Positions 38,863-48,101 are shown, numbered from the stretch's first letter. The stretch: DNA of 64,000 nt from Acetobacter persici JCM 25330 (GCF_000613905.1 NZ_BAJW01000006.1:1-64000), one strand, 5' to 3'. Notes: generated by a model not told the origin, from the letters alone. Translations and numbers: made by a program.

Positions 38863-40680
38863 ATGCTGCCATGGACCACATATGACGCGATGTCTGCTGC
38901 GGCGACAGATCAGCCAGAAACATTCTGGCTGAAGGCCGCCCGGCGCATTACGTGGGAGCAGGCCCCGCTGAGTACATGCCGGGCACGGGCGGACGGCTGG
39001 CATGACTGGTTTCCTGATGCCACGCTCAACACCTGCCATAATGCGGTGGATCGGCATGTTGAGGCCGGGCGAGGGGAGCAGGCGGCCCTGATCTGGCATT
39101 CCTGCGCCACAAAGGAACGCCAGAGCGTCACCTACCGGATGCTTCAGAGCAGGGTAGCCGGATTTGCCGGTGGCCTGCGCTCACTCGGGGTGCAAAAAGG
39201 TGACCGGGTGCTGATCGCCATGCCGGGCATGATTGAGACAGTTGTCGCCATGCTGGCCTGCGCACGGATTGGTGCGGTCCATGTGGTCGTCTTTGCTGGT
39301 TATGCCGGGCCTGAACTGGCCCGACGGATTGAGGATGTGACGCCCAAGGTTGTCATTATCGCCAGTTGCAGCTTTCAGCGACAGACTGTGATCCCCTCGG
39401 CACCAATTCTGCATGAAGCCCTTGCTATTGCGGCGCACAGACCCCAGGCTTGCGTTATTCTCCAACGTGATGCCTGTCCGGCTGTGCTTCTGCCAATGCG
39501 CGATCATGATTTTCACGCGCTGGAACGCGCGGCACCTGTAGCCCCCGTCATGCTCAGGGCGCAGGACCCGCTTTATATTCTGCATACATCCGGAACGACC
39601 GGAAGGTCGAAAGGGATTGTCAGGGACAATGGCGGCCACGCCGTAGCGCTCGCCTTATCCATGGACCTGATTTATGGCTGCAAAGCCGGAGAGACTTTTT
39701 TCACCACATCAGACCTTGGCTGGGTGGTAGGTCACTCTTATGGCGTTTATGCCCCGCTGATCAGCGGCTGCACCAGCGTCATTGTGGAAGGCAGTGTGTC
39801 TGCCTCCGCGCTGCGCACCCTCTGCCATGACCATGATGTGAGGTGCCTGTTCACCACGCCGACGCAGATGCGGCTCATGCGGCAGGAAAGCCGCCATCTG
39901 TCATGCGCCAACCTGCCAGCACTGGCCCGCATCTTTGTGGCCGGAGAGTATGCGGACCCGACATTGCTGGACTGGGCACGGTCCCACTTCCAGAAACCCG
40001 TTGTAAACCACTGGTGGCAGACTGAAACCGGGTGGAGCATTACCGCGCATTTCTTTGGCTTGCCGGAGCAGGAGCCAGCCTCATTCATGAACGAAATCGG
40101 GCGGCCAGCACCGGGGTTTCGCCCGGCGATTGTGCGGTCACGCCCCGATGAACCCTGTGGAGAAATTGTTTTGTCCCTGCCGCTGCCGCCCGGTTGTCTG
40201 GCCGGGATGTGGAAAGAAGGAGCTGTCCGTGCGCCTGCAAGCTGCCTTGATGAAACAGGCCAGTATTACCGGACTTTTGACGAAGGGATGATTGACGATG
40301 ACCACGTCATTCATATGCGTGGGCGGTCTGATGATGTTATTAAGGTTGCGGGGCGACGGATTTCAGGCGTTCAGATTGAAAAAATTATTTCTCGTAATGC
40401 TGGCATCCATAGTTGTGCCGTGGTTGCTGTTCCCGATGACCTCCGAGGAGAACGGCCTGTTGCTTATGTCGTGCCTGACACTGGCTTCAACCAGCTACCC
40501 TCCGTAGAAGCTGTTATCAAACAAATCCATCAGGCTCTTGGTCGATGGGTAGGACTTAGGGAGGTGCGTTTTGTAGAGCGGTTACCTACTACAGTATCAG
40601 GAAAAATTATCAGAAAATCCTTGAATACTTGTCCCGATATAAAAAGAGAAAATGCCGCGATAATGCAGGATGTTATATAG
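38863..40680 (+). CDS. Acyl-CoA synthetase (AMP-forming, ACS/PrpE-like) appended to the Nit1C operon
   Basis: The 605-residue adenylate-forming enzyme has the P-loop YILHTSGTTGRSKGIVRDNG, FFTTSDLGWVVGHSYGVYAP, VNHWWQTETGWSITAHFFGL, hinge MRGRSDDVIKVAGRRISGVQ and the C-terminal catalytic-Lys motif PTTVSGKIIRKSL. This matches the acetyl/propionyl-CoA synthetase branch. It lies 15 bases after the flavoprotein gene on the same strand. The eight core Nit1C families do not include it, so it may add a CoA-linked step or salvage the carboxylic acid left by the nitrilase. The latter is an inference. Confidence 0.9.
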   Translation: MLPWTTYDAMSAAATDQPETFWLKAARRITWEQAPLSTCRARADGWHDWFPDATLNTCHNAVDRHVEAGRGEQAALIWHSCATKERQSVTYRMLQSRVAGFAGGLRSLGVQKGDRVLIAMPGMIETVVAMLACARIGAVHVVVFAGYAGPELARRIEDVTPKVVIIASCSFQRQTVIPSAPILHEALAIAAHRPQACVILQRDACPAVLLPMRDHDFHALERAAPVAPVMLRAQDPLYILHTSGTTGRSKGIVRDNGGHAVALALSMDLIYGCKAGETFFTTSDLGWVVGHSYGVYAPLISGCTSVIVEGSVSASALRTLCHDHDVRCLFTTPTQMRLMRQESRHLSCANLPALARIFVAGEYADPTLLDWARSHFQKPVVNHWWQTETGWSITAHFFGLPEQEPASFMNEIGRPAPGFRPAIVRSRPDEPCGEIVLSLPLPPGCLAGMWKEGAVRAPASCLDETGQYYRTFDEGMIDDDHVIHMRGRSDDVIKVAGRRISGVQIEKIISRNAGIHSCAVVAVPDDLRGERPVAYVVPDTGFNQLPSVEAVIKQIHQALGRWVGLREVRFVERLPTTVSGKIIRKSLNTCPDIKRENAAIMQDVI

Positions 40681-40745
40681 CCTGAGCAACATCCGTAACA
40701 TACGCAGTGTTCACCGTGAAAATTACCCAAGCATATCACTCAGGC
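40680..40745 (+). terminator. Long-range inverted repeat at the end of the Nit1C operon
   Basis: GCCTGAG (40680-40686), starting at the stop codon of the acyl-CoA synthetase gene, is perfectly complementary to CTCAGGC (40739-40745) across 52 bases. It lacks a U-tract, so intrinsic termination is uncertain. It could be a transcript-end structure. Confidence 0.3.
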
Positions 40746-40832
40746 TGACCCAGACAGTTCTTTGAGTTTTTTGAAGTCCTTCGCCGGGAAACTTGCCCAC
40801 TCTCGACGGAGACGGGAGTTTTTCCTAAAATA

Positions 40833-40863
40833 ATATGAGCGTAGTGATGAAGAGGGCTCATAT
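40833..40863 (+). promoter_or_regulatory. Perfect inverted repeat abutting the lysR start codon
   Basis: ATATGAGC (40833-40840) and GCTCATAT (40856-40863) form a perfect 8-base inverted repeat whose right arm ends at the ATG. The Shine-Dalgarno AGAGGG (40851-40856) lies in the loop and first arm base. It may be an autoregulatory LysR operator, an RNA hairpin limiting translation, or both. Confidence 0.45.
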
Positions 40864-41775
40864 ATGTCACGCGAGAACCTGAATGACCTGCTCGCGTTTC
40901 TGGCGGTTGCGCGCGAGCGCAGCTTTACACGGGCGGCCGCAAAGCTGGGGGTCTCACAATCTGCGCTGAGCCATACAATCCGGCTGCTGGAGGAACGCCT
41001 TGGCCTGCGTTTGCTGACACGCACCACACGTAGTGTCACGCCCACGAATGCTGGAGACTACCTCATTCGCAATATTGGTCCGCATTTTGACCAGATTGAA
41101 ACCCAGATCGCGGCTCTGGGGCAGTTACGGGGGCAGCCGAGCGGGATGATCCGCCTGACCGCCCCTGATGATGTGATTGCCTATATTCTTCGCCCAAGGA
41201 TTGAAGCGTTCCTTAAAAAATATCCGGATGTGAAAATTGAGATCAGCGCGGACCTCAAACTCGTGGATATTGCCGCCGAGCGCTTTGATGCCGGGATCAG
41301 GCTCGGGGAGCAGGTGACCAAGGAAATGACCTCGATACCACTCACGCCAGATATCCGCTTTGTCGTGGTTGGTACAAAATCGTATTTCAGGAAAAACCCC
41401 AAGCCAAAGGTACCGTCTGACCTGCTGAAGCATCGGTGCATCACCATGCGCCTGCCTACTTATGGCGGCATTTATGCGTGGGAATTTGAAAAAAATGGTC
41501 GGGATCTTAAAGTTCGTGTCGATGGACCTCTGATCTTCAACAGTATTTTCCCGGCAAGGGATGCCTGTCTGGATGGGCTGGGGCTTGCGCACATGCCGGA
41601 AATAGTTGCGGAAAAATTTATTGCCGATGGACGACTGGTCAAAGTGCTTGAAGACTGGTGTCCATACTGGACCGGATATCACCTTTGCTTTCCGCATCAT
41701 CACCAGAGTACGATGCCTTTTGCGCTGTTTGTAGAAGAAATGCGGCAAACCCCGCTGCATGCTCCGCATTCATGA
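40864..41775 (+). CDS. LysR-family regulator (CrgA/PtrR-like branch)
   Basis: The 303-residue protein has an N-terminal helix-turn-helix (LLAFLAVARERSFTRAAAKL, GVSQSALSHTIRLLEERLG) and an effector domain with MIRLTAPDDVIAYILRPRIE, AAERFDAGIRLGE and FVVVGTKSYFRKNPKP. It precedes an exported methyltransferase, an SDR and the cupin on the same strand, and probably regulates them. A perfect inverted repeat abuts its start. Confidence 0.93.
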   Translation: MSRENLNDLLAFLAVARERSFTRAAAKLGVSQSALSHTIRLLEERLGLRLLTRTTRSVTPTNAGDYLIRNIGPHFDQIETQIAALGQLRGQPSGMIRLTAPDDVIAYILRPRIEAFLKKYPDVKIEISADLKLVDIAAERFDAGIRLGEQVTKEMTSIPLTPDIRFVVVGTKSYFRKNPKPKVPSDLLKHRCITMRLPTYGGIYAWEFEKNGRDLKVRVDGPLIFNSIFPARDACLDGLGLAHMPEIVAEKFIADGRLVKVLEDWCPYWTGYHLCFPHHHQSTMPFALFVEEMRQTPLHAPHS

Positions 41776-41884
41776 GTAAAATGGAAGAGCGTATGCAGCC
41801 TGAAGGGGCTAATCATGGACGCGCTGAGACCCTACATAATGAGCCTGTGTGATTTTTGCGCAGAAGCTGAGTGAAAGAAACATC

Positions 41885-42666
41885 ATGAAAGCGGTTTATC
41901 CTCTCGCCTGTGCGATTTCCATGATTGTATCAGGAAACGCCCTCGCGGCCCCGACGCTGGAACAGTCGGTTCATGCGACAACGCGTGATGCGCGCTTTGT
42001 CGCCCGTGACCAGATCCGGCACCCTCTGGAGGAATTGCAGTTCTTTGGCCTGCGTCCGGACGCAAATGTTATCGAGATCTGGCCCGGTGGAGGCTACTGG
42101 ACGCAGATCCTCGCCCCGTATCTACATGAAAAAGGGGCTTACACTCTGGCCCTCGGACGGGAAGATCAGGCCGGTTCCGCGTTTAGCAAAATGATGGAAG
42201 CGCATCCTGAGCTTAAAGGCACCTTTAAGACCACACAGTTTGACGGAGAGCATCTCGATTTTGCGCCACCTGCCAGTGCTGATTTCGTTCTGACCTTCCG
42301 CAACCTCCACAACTGGATGGAAGCAGGGAACGCGCCGCAGATGCTTGCGGCCATTCACCGGGTTCTGAAAACCGGCGGGATCTTTGGTGTTGAAGATCAC
42401 CGCGGCCACACCAATGCTCCGCAGGCCCGCATGCGGAGGACGGATACGTCCGTCAGCCTTATGCCATTGCCCTGATTGAAAAGGCGGGGTTCAGGCTGGT
42501 TGGCTCCTCGGAAATCAATGCCAACCCGCGTGATACTGCTAGCTGGCCCAAAGGGGTCTGGACCCTGCCGCCGACCTTCGCCCTCGGGGATAAAGATCGC
42601 GCCAAATATGCTGCGATCGGTGAGGGGGATAATTTTGTGCTCAAATTCGAAAAAATTGATCGGTAA
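41885..42666 (+). CDS. Exported class I SAM-dependent methyltransferase-like protein (frameshifted)
   Basis: Restored length is about 260 residues. The signal peptide is MKAVYPLACAISMIVSGNAL ending ALAAP. Then come RDQIRHPLEELQFFGLRPDA, the SAM-binding VIEIWPGGGYWTQILAPYL, and FVLTFRNLHNWMEAG. The frame breaks near 42434; one more base joins it to YVRQPYAIALIEKAGFRLVG and the end KFEKIDR. This matches the COG4798 group of predicted methyltransferases that carry export signals. Why a SAM enzyme would be periplasmic is unclear, and its substrate is unknown. It lies 18 bases before the SDR gene. Confidence 0.85.
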
Positions 42667-42684
42667 GCAAGAAGGAGACACACC

Positions 42685-43428
42685 ATGAGTAACATTGCCA
42701 ATAAGATCGTCGTTATCACAGGGGCAAGCAGCGGATTGGGGGCAGAAGCAGCCCGGCATCTTGCAGAACTGGGCGCGACAGTTGTGCTGGGTGCCCGCCG
42801 CGAAGAGCGGATTAAAACCCTTGCAGACGCTATTACCGCCAAAGGTGGCAAAGCACTGGCGGTTGAAACGGATGTGACAGACCGGGCGTCTGTTCAGGCA
42901 CTTGTGGATACGGCGGTTAAGACTTATGGCCGGATTGACGTCCTGCTGAACAATGCGGGGGTCATGCCGCTTTCTCCGCTTGAAAAACTGCGGGTTGATG
43001 AATGGGACCTGATGATTGATGTGAACATCAAGGGGGTTCTGTATGGTATTGCCGCCGCTCTTCCTCATATGAAGGAACAGAAAAGCGGCCAGATTATTAA
43101 TGTTTCTTCTGTGGCCGGGCATCGTGTTCTTGAAAACAGCGCTGTTTATTCCGCCACAAAATTTGCTGTTCGGGCGCTCTCAGAAGGGCTGCGGGCAGAA
43201 GTAAAGCCTTATAACCTGCGCACGACCGTGATTTCACCGGGCGCGGTTCAGTCTGAACTGCTCAACAGCATCCATGATGAAGCAACAGCGGAACAACTCC
43301 GGAGTGTTGTGCCCGGTTTTGCGATCGGGGCGGACTCTTTTGCCCGGTGTGTTGCGTTTGCAATCAGCCAGCCGGAAGACGTTGATATCAACGAAATTCT
43401 TTTCCGGCCTACACGTCAGACCGTCTGA
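42685..43428 (+). CDS. Short-chain dehydrogenase/reductase (SDR)
   Basis: The 247-residue classical SDR has the nucleotide motif [39 protein letters not shown], the catalytic Ser region [10 protein letters not shown] and the YSATK catalytic Tyr/Lys. ARRE after the second strand suggests NADP(H). Such enzymes interconvert alcohols with ketones or aldehydes. It is co-directional with the methyltransferase; a strong hairpin follows its stop. Confidence 0.94.
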   Translation: MSNIANKIVVITGASSGLGAEAARHLAELGATVVLGARREERIKTLADAITAKGGKALAVETDVTDRASVQALVDTAVKTYGRIDVLLNNAGVMPLSPLEKLRVDEWDLMIDVNIKGVLYGIAAALPHMKEQKSGQIINVSSVAGHRVLENSAVYSATKFAVRALSEGLRAEVKPYNLRTTVISPGAVQSELLNSIHDEATAEQLRSVVPGFAIGADSFARCVAFAISQPEDVDINEILFRPTRQTV

Positions 43429-43459
43429 GTTTTTCAGGCTCGACGTTCTTAAAAGTAAC

Positions 43460-43489
43460 GGGTTATGCCGTCTCGAACAGGCATAACCC
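43460..43489. terminator. Perfect 10-base-pair stem-loop after the SDR gene
   Basis: GGGTTATGCC (43460-43469) and GGCATAACCC (43480-43489) form a 10-base-pair stem with a 10-base loop, 31 bases after the SDR stop. There is only a weak T tract on the plus side (ACCCATTTC) and a TTTT on the minus side. It most likely terminates the methyltransferase-SDR transcript. Confidence 0.65.
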
Positions 43490-43863
43490 ACCCATTTCAT
43501 GCTCCCAAAAATCCCTTGCACAGCCTAAGCAACGCAAGAACGGCGCACTCTGCCGGTTTCTCTGGTTCAGGGCCATTCACCTATCCCAAGCCTCAAAAAA
43601 GTAATTCATGAGAATTGCCCATGATGATGCTCGTATTATTGGGTCTAGTCCCGCACCCCCTTGTTTCTTATGGTTGAGAACGAAGCCGGTCATGCGGCAC
43701 TGAAAACAGCAAACTTCGTTCAGAAAACAGTCAGTTACCGAAAAATTTTGTCTAGCTATGTTCCTGAAATGGTAAATGACCAGCTATGACTATAAAATAT
43801 CGTAATAATGAGACGGAATGGACACAACTTTTTACATGGGTCCCGACACAACCTCGGCCGTAA
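43490..43863. other. Non-coding stretch, nothing recognised
   Basis: About 370 bases with no credible frame, repeat or RNA gene. It leads into a truncated transporter remnant and may be a scar of deletion or rearrangement. Confidence 0.4.
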
Positions 43864-44100
43864 ACACGCAGCCCGGATCATGGGGCGCGGTGCTGGCCAG
43901 AACGCATCCCGCGGGATGAGGAAGCGGGCGGAGGCCTCATGGTCGCGGTCGTCCAGCTTGCCATCACGCTTGGCGCAACCTGTGGCGGTATTCTGTTCGA
44001 CGACATAGGATATCAGGCCACGTTTACCGCGAGTGCCTGTGTGCTCGGCATCGCGGCACTTCTGGCTTTTGTGACACAGCGGTTAACCCGCCAGCCATGA
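43864..44100 (+). pseudogene. C-terminal remnant of an MFS transporter
   Basis: The frame ending at the TGA 44098-44100 encodes IPRDEEAGGGLMVAVVQLAI and then TLGATCGGILFDDIGYQATF, followed by one more helix and TRQP. This is the last two-helix portion of an NepI/AraJ-like MFS drug or sugar efflux protein. The first ten helices are absent and a stop at 43861 closes the frame upstream. Unlike the single-base breaks elsewhere, this is a true truncation. Confidence 0.7.
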
Positions 44101-44106
44101 CACTTT

Positions 44107-44129
44107 TGGATATTCAGAGAGACTATCCA
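44107..44129 (+). promoter_or_regulatory. Inverted repeat upstream of the cupin gene
   Basis: TGGATA (44107-44112) and TATCCA (44124-44129) form a perfect inverted repeat with an 11-base gap, 44 bases before the cupin start. It is a candidate operator, possibly for the LysR at 40864. AGGAG precedes the ATG by eight bases. Confidence 0.4.
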
Positions 44130-44172
44130 GACTAACACGACATTTCTGGACGATATAACAGGAGTATTTATC

Positions 44173-44568
44173 ATGGATATTAAACGCGTTGGGTCACAAC
44201 CCTCTGCTATCGGTCCGTCTGACTGGTTTACCGGGACCATGCGGATTGACCCTTTGTTCAATCCGCCGGAGCCTGCACAGGTCACCACGGCGCTTGTCAC
44301 GTTTGAACCGGGTGCCCGGACAGCCTGGCATACACATCCACTTGGACAAACCCTTATTGTGACGGCTGGATGCGGATGGGTGCAACGTGAGGGCGGCCCT
44401 GTTCAGGAAATCCATCCCGGTGATACGGTCTGGTTTGCGCCGGGGGAAAAGCACTGGCATGGCGCGACAGCAACTACAGCCATGAGCCATATTGCCATTC
44501 AGGAAAAACTGAATGGATCTCCGGTTGACTGGCTGGAACAGGTGTCTGACGCGCAGTATGGCGGGTAA
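44173..44568 (+). CDS. Cupin hydroxynitrile lyase-like protein (GtHNL/AcHNL type)
   Basis: The 131-residue single-domain cupin starts [20 protein letters not shown] and has [20 protein letters not shown] and [15 protein letters not shown]. These match the manganese cupin hydroxynitrile lyases of Granulicella and Acidobacterium closely. The metal ligands fall at the same numbers (His53, His55, Gln59, His94), and the active-site positions Ala40, Val42 and Gln110 also match. Those enzymes cleave (R)-mandelonitrile to benzaldehyde and HCN. Many uncharacterised cupins of this family exist beside SDR and decarboxylase genes, so the physiological substrate may differ. The gene lies about 3.5 kb downstream of a Nit1C cyanide-assimilation-type cluster. 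Confidence 0.85.
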   Translation: MDIKRVGSQPSAIGPSDWFTGTMRIDPLFNPPEPAQVTTALVTFEPGARTAWHTHPLGQTLIVTAGCGWVQREGGPVQEIHPGDTVWFAPGEKHWHGATATTAMSHIAIQEKLNGSPVDWLEQVSDAQYGG

Positions 44569-44593
44569 AACAGTGCAGTCTGCATGCTAACCG

Positions 44594-44645
44594 GGCAAGA
44601 CGTGCAAAAAAGGGAAGGGAGCATCCTGTGGTGCTCCTGCTTGCC
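44594..44645 (+). terminator. Two-stem hairpin after the cupin gene
   Basis: GGAGCA (44618-44623) pairs with TGCTCC (44632-44637), enclosed by GGCAAG (44594-44599) with CTTGCC (44640-44645). No U-tract follows. It probably ends the cupin transcript. Confidence 0.4.
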
Positions 44646-44743
44646 GTGCAGGCGCTGGCCTTGATAAAAATTTAAGTGTTCATTATGTCTGCCAAAGAAG
44701 ACAGGAAAGCTGTGTCAATTTGAGAATATAAAAGGTTTTTTAA

Positions 44744-45652
44744 TTGGGTCTTCGTAAAGATATCTGGCGCGTTGGCATTTCCAACGTGCCTCTGGATGCC
44801 ATTATTGAAGACGGCTGCGTAAGAGCAGACCCTGTTGCGTGGCTTCCTGCCCTGAAACCTTTCCAGTTTATGGCTGATCCATTCGGATTTTGGAAAGATG
44901 ATATTCTTTATGTCTTTGTTGAGACATTCGATTATCGTACCAGACACGGCATTATAGAAGTCTTTCTCTATGACACAGGTTTCAGATTACTGGAGCAGCG
45001 TGTTGCGCTTTCTGAGCCATGGCATCTGTCTTACCCCTTTGTTTTTGAAGCGGACGGCGCAATCTGGATGCTGCCGGAAGCCTATCACTCAGGAAAGCTG
45101 ACCCTTTATCGTGCGCAGTCTTTCCCGGATGTGTGGGAGCCTGCTTGCGTTATTGATCTCGGCCCAGATGTGGCTGTGGATGCAACGCCCTTTTACCATG
45201 ATGGTTTATGGTGGCTTTTTTATACCCCGGCCAGCAAGCCGCCAAAACCTGTCGGGGAATTGCATCTGGCCTTTGCAGAGCAACTGCACGGCCCATGGAC
45301 ACGGCACCCCGGTAATCCTGTGCGCCTCCATTCCGCCAGCACCCGGCCCGGCGGAACACCGCGGGTTCTGAAGGGGCAGGTCATGCTGCCGGTGCAAGAC
45401 TGCTCATGGACTTATGGCGGCGCTATAAGGCCCTTATGGTTTGAGAAACTTACGCCTGAGCATGTTGTGACGCACGCGGGCTCCCGGATCAAAATTCCGG
45501 AAGGTTTTTCTCCCTATACGGAAGGCATGCATACGCTTTCCGCCGCAGGGGCGGTGACGGTGTTTGATGTGAAACGGACAGAACTTTCCGCACACGGACT
45601 GTCTATTGAACTCATGCGCGAAACAAGAAAAATTCTGCAAAAACTATGCTGA
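44744..45652 (+). CDS. Five-bladed-propeller protein resembling glucosamine inositolphosphorylceramide transferase N-domain
   Basis: The 302-residue protein uses a TTG start at 44744, with AAAGG about nine bases upstream. It has repeated propeller blades: KPFQFMADPFGFWKDDILYV, LSYPFVFEADGAIWMLPEAY, DATPFYHDGLWWLFYTP and VMLPVQDCSWTYGGAIRPLW. Similar domains sit in bacterial surface-glycan loci and in plant GIPC transferases. Its activity is unknown. It overlaps the next glycosyltransferase by 7 bases, so the three genes form a small glycan-assembly unit. Confidence 0.75.
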   Translation: MGLRKDIWRVGISNVPLDAIIEDGCVRADPVAWLPALKPFQFMADPFGFWKDDILYVFVETFDYRTRHGIIEVFLYDTGFRLLEQRVALSEPWHLSYPFVFEADGAIWMLPEAYHSGKLTLYRAQSFPDVWEPACVIDLGPDVAVDATPFYHDGLWWLFYTPASKPPKPVGELHLAFAEQLHGPWTRHPGNPVRLHSASTRPGGTPRVLKGQVMLPVQDCSWTYGGAIRPLWFEKLTPEHVVTHAGSRIKIPEGFSPYTEGMHTLSAAGAVTVFDVKRTELSAHGLSIELMRETRKILQKLC

Positions 45653-46772
45653 CACAGCAAGACGCTTTTTCCATTGGCATTGTCATTCATGATTTTATCT
45701 TTGGAGGGTCCGAGCGGATTGCAATCCGCCTTGCGAACTACTGGGCGCAGCAGGGGCATCCTGTTGTGATATTTGCCGGCGCCAGCGAGGGCGAGATGCA
45801 GAATTTGCTGGACCCGGCCGTCCATCTGGTCATTGCGCCTCAGCCACTCTGCCGGTCGGCGTCTTCCATGACACAGCTTGCGCGCAAGGCGGCGCAGTAT
45901 TTTCAGAAAAACCCTGTAAAAGCCTGTTTTGTCCCCGGAAATTACCACTGGCCTGTTGCGTATCACCTCGGGAAACTACCCGTTAAGGTACGCCCCGTTA
46001 TTCTGACACAGATCAGTTCCCCGATTTATAAACCGGGCCGCGCCGCATGGGCACAGAACATTTTTAACATGCGCATGCGTATTCTGTTGAAAAAATCTGA
46101 CAGACTGATTGCGCTCGACTGCACGACAGCCCAGCAAGCCAATCAGTTATTCCGGCGGTCAGTAACGGATGTTATTCCTTTACCGGCACTCTGCGGCAGC
46201 CTGCCGGCTCCGCGCATGCCGGATGCAGCCAGCCTGAACATTCTGGCCGCTGGCAGGCTGACACATGCCAAAGGGTTTGATCTGTTGATAGACGCTTTTG
46301 CATCGGTTTCCAGACGATATCCTTCAGCAACACTGACGATCTGTGGGGCAGGACCGGACCATCAGGCTTTACAGGACCTCGCCGCCCGTAAAGGTGTGCA
46401 GGATAAAGTCAGGCTGACAGGTTATGTTACGGACATTCGCCCTTATCTGGATGAGGCGCGTCTGTTTGTTCTTTCATCCGGCGGGAAGGATACGGCGCTG
46501 TTGTTCTAGAAGCACTGGCCGCTGGGCGGCAGGTGATCACAACAGACTGCACGCCCGCAGCACGAGACTTTGTCGCGTGTTGCGAGGCTGTGCATGTTGT
46601 GCCGGTAGGAGACAGCACGGCCCTCGCGCAGGCCATGATTGCTGTTTTGGGAAAGCCTGCACCGGATAGCCAGACGCTGGCGGACGCCGTCAAGCCTTTT
46701 GCCATTGATTGTGGCGGGCAGGCTTATCTTTTGCTGATGTCCAGCCTGCTTGCCAGAGCCAGAAAACACTAG
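45646..46772 (+). CDS. GT4-family glycosyltransferase (frameshifted)
   Basis: Restored length is about 375 residues. The acceptor side has IVIHDFIFGGSERIAIRLAN. The donor side has NILAAGRLTHAKGFDLLIDA, LTICGAGPDHQALQDLAA and ARLFVLSSGG. The frame breaks near 46487; one extra G in a GGG run restores EGYGAVVLEALAAGRQVITT, where the EGYGAVVLE motif is the nucleotide-sugar-binding Glu region. It transfers sugars to a surface glycan or lipid carrier. Confidence 0.87.
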
Positions 46773-46820
46773 CGCATGTTTAAAGTGCGCTCCGGCACTA
46801 CGACCGGAGAGGGAGTTGAA

Positions 46821-47879
46821 ATGCGCATTGGGTTTGTTATCCATACCATAGGCCTGATGGGCGGTACGGAACGTACCTGCTGTGCCGTGATAAATGGACT
46901 GGTGGAAAAAGCCGATATCACGCTGATAGAAGTCGTGTCTGAAGGGCAGCCTGCGTATTTTCTGGATGACCGTATCCAGCGTGACGTTTTATCAACGAAG
47001 CATGTCTCGCTTCTCTGGTCAGCCCCCAGCCTGATACTGCGCCTCTACCGGCTTATAAAATCCAGAAACCTTGAAACACTCGTTGTTGTTGAATCAACAC
47101 ATGCTCTCTACGCGGTTGCTGCGGCCAGACTGGCGGGAATACGCTGTATTGTCTGGGAACATTTTAACTACACGGTTGATCTGGGCAAAAAAAGCGGCGA
47201 TGGGGGCGGGCTATTGCCGCAAAATGGGCAAATGATATTGTCACACTGACGCATCGGGATCAGGCGCTCTGGCAGCAAAAAGCGCGCCCAAAAGCGTACG
47301 TGCATTGTATTCCCAATATGGCACCTCCTGTGTCCGAACAACCGTACGATGTCGCTGCCCGCACTGTGCTGGCGTTGGGCCGGTTAAGTCCCCAAAAGGG
47401 GTTTGATCGCCTGCTTGAAGCCTGGAGACTGATCGAGCGTGACCCGTGCTCGGAAGGCTGGCGTCTGATGATTGTTGGAGACGGGCCTCAAAAAGCCATG
47501 CTGACAGAACAGGCGGCCACACTAGCGCATGCTTCTGTCGGCCCCGCGCAGAAGGACGTTGCAACGCTGTTTGGTCAGGCCGGACTCATGGCCTGTTCCT
47601 CCCGGTTTGAGTTTACCCATGGTCATGCTGGAGGCCGCGGCGTTTGGCGTGCCGATTGTAGCGTTTGACTGTGAAACCGGCCCTGCCGAAATTCTTGTGC
47701 CGGGCAAAACAGGGCTTCTGGTGCCGCAGGGTGATGTCGCAGGGCTGGCGGAAGGGCTTTTAAGCCTGATGGCAGACCCGGAAACACGTCTGGTATTTTC
47801 GCGGAATGGAAAAGACCGCATGGCTCTTTTCAGCCGGGACCATGTTCTCTCTCTCTGGTGCAAAATGCTTGGCCTGTAA
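46821..47879 (+). CDS. GT4-family glycosyltransferase (two frameshifts)
   Basis: Restored length is about 352 residues. The start MRIGFVIHTIGLMGGTERTC follows GGGAG by five bases. Later parts are VLALGRLSPQKGFDRLLEAW, LMIVGDGPQKAMLTEQAA, LPMVMLEAAAFGVPIVAFDC and ETGPAEILVPGKTGLLVPQG. Frames break at a run of seven As (47187-47193, where eight would give KKRRWGRAIAAKW) and near 47608 (before LPMVMLE). It follows the other GT4 gene by about 50 bases and ends the glycan unit. Confidence 0.86.
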
Positions 47880-48101
47880 GGCCTGCGGCTGCCCTCTCAC
47901 CCGCTTTGCAAACACGTTCTGGTGAGGCGCCTCTAACCACGCAACAGAGTCTTCCGGCAGGCGTTGGCAGTACAGGCTCCTCCAGCATCCCTAATCTGTC
48001 TTCCCGTGAAGAAAGTTTATCTGGTTGAGCAGGGCGGTCCGATACGGCAGGAGCAGATCAGGCGGACGTTCTGCGGACCATAAAAGGTCAAGGTGGGTTC
48101 C

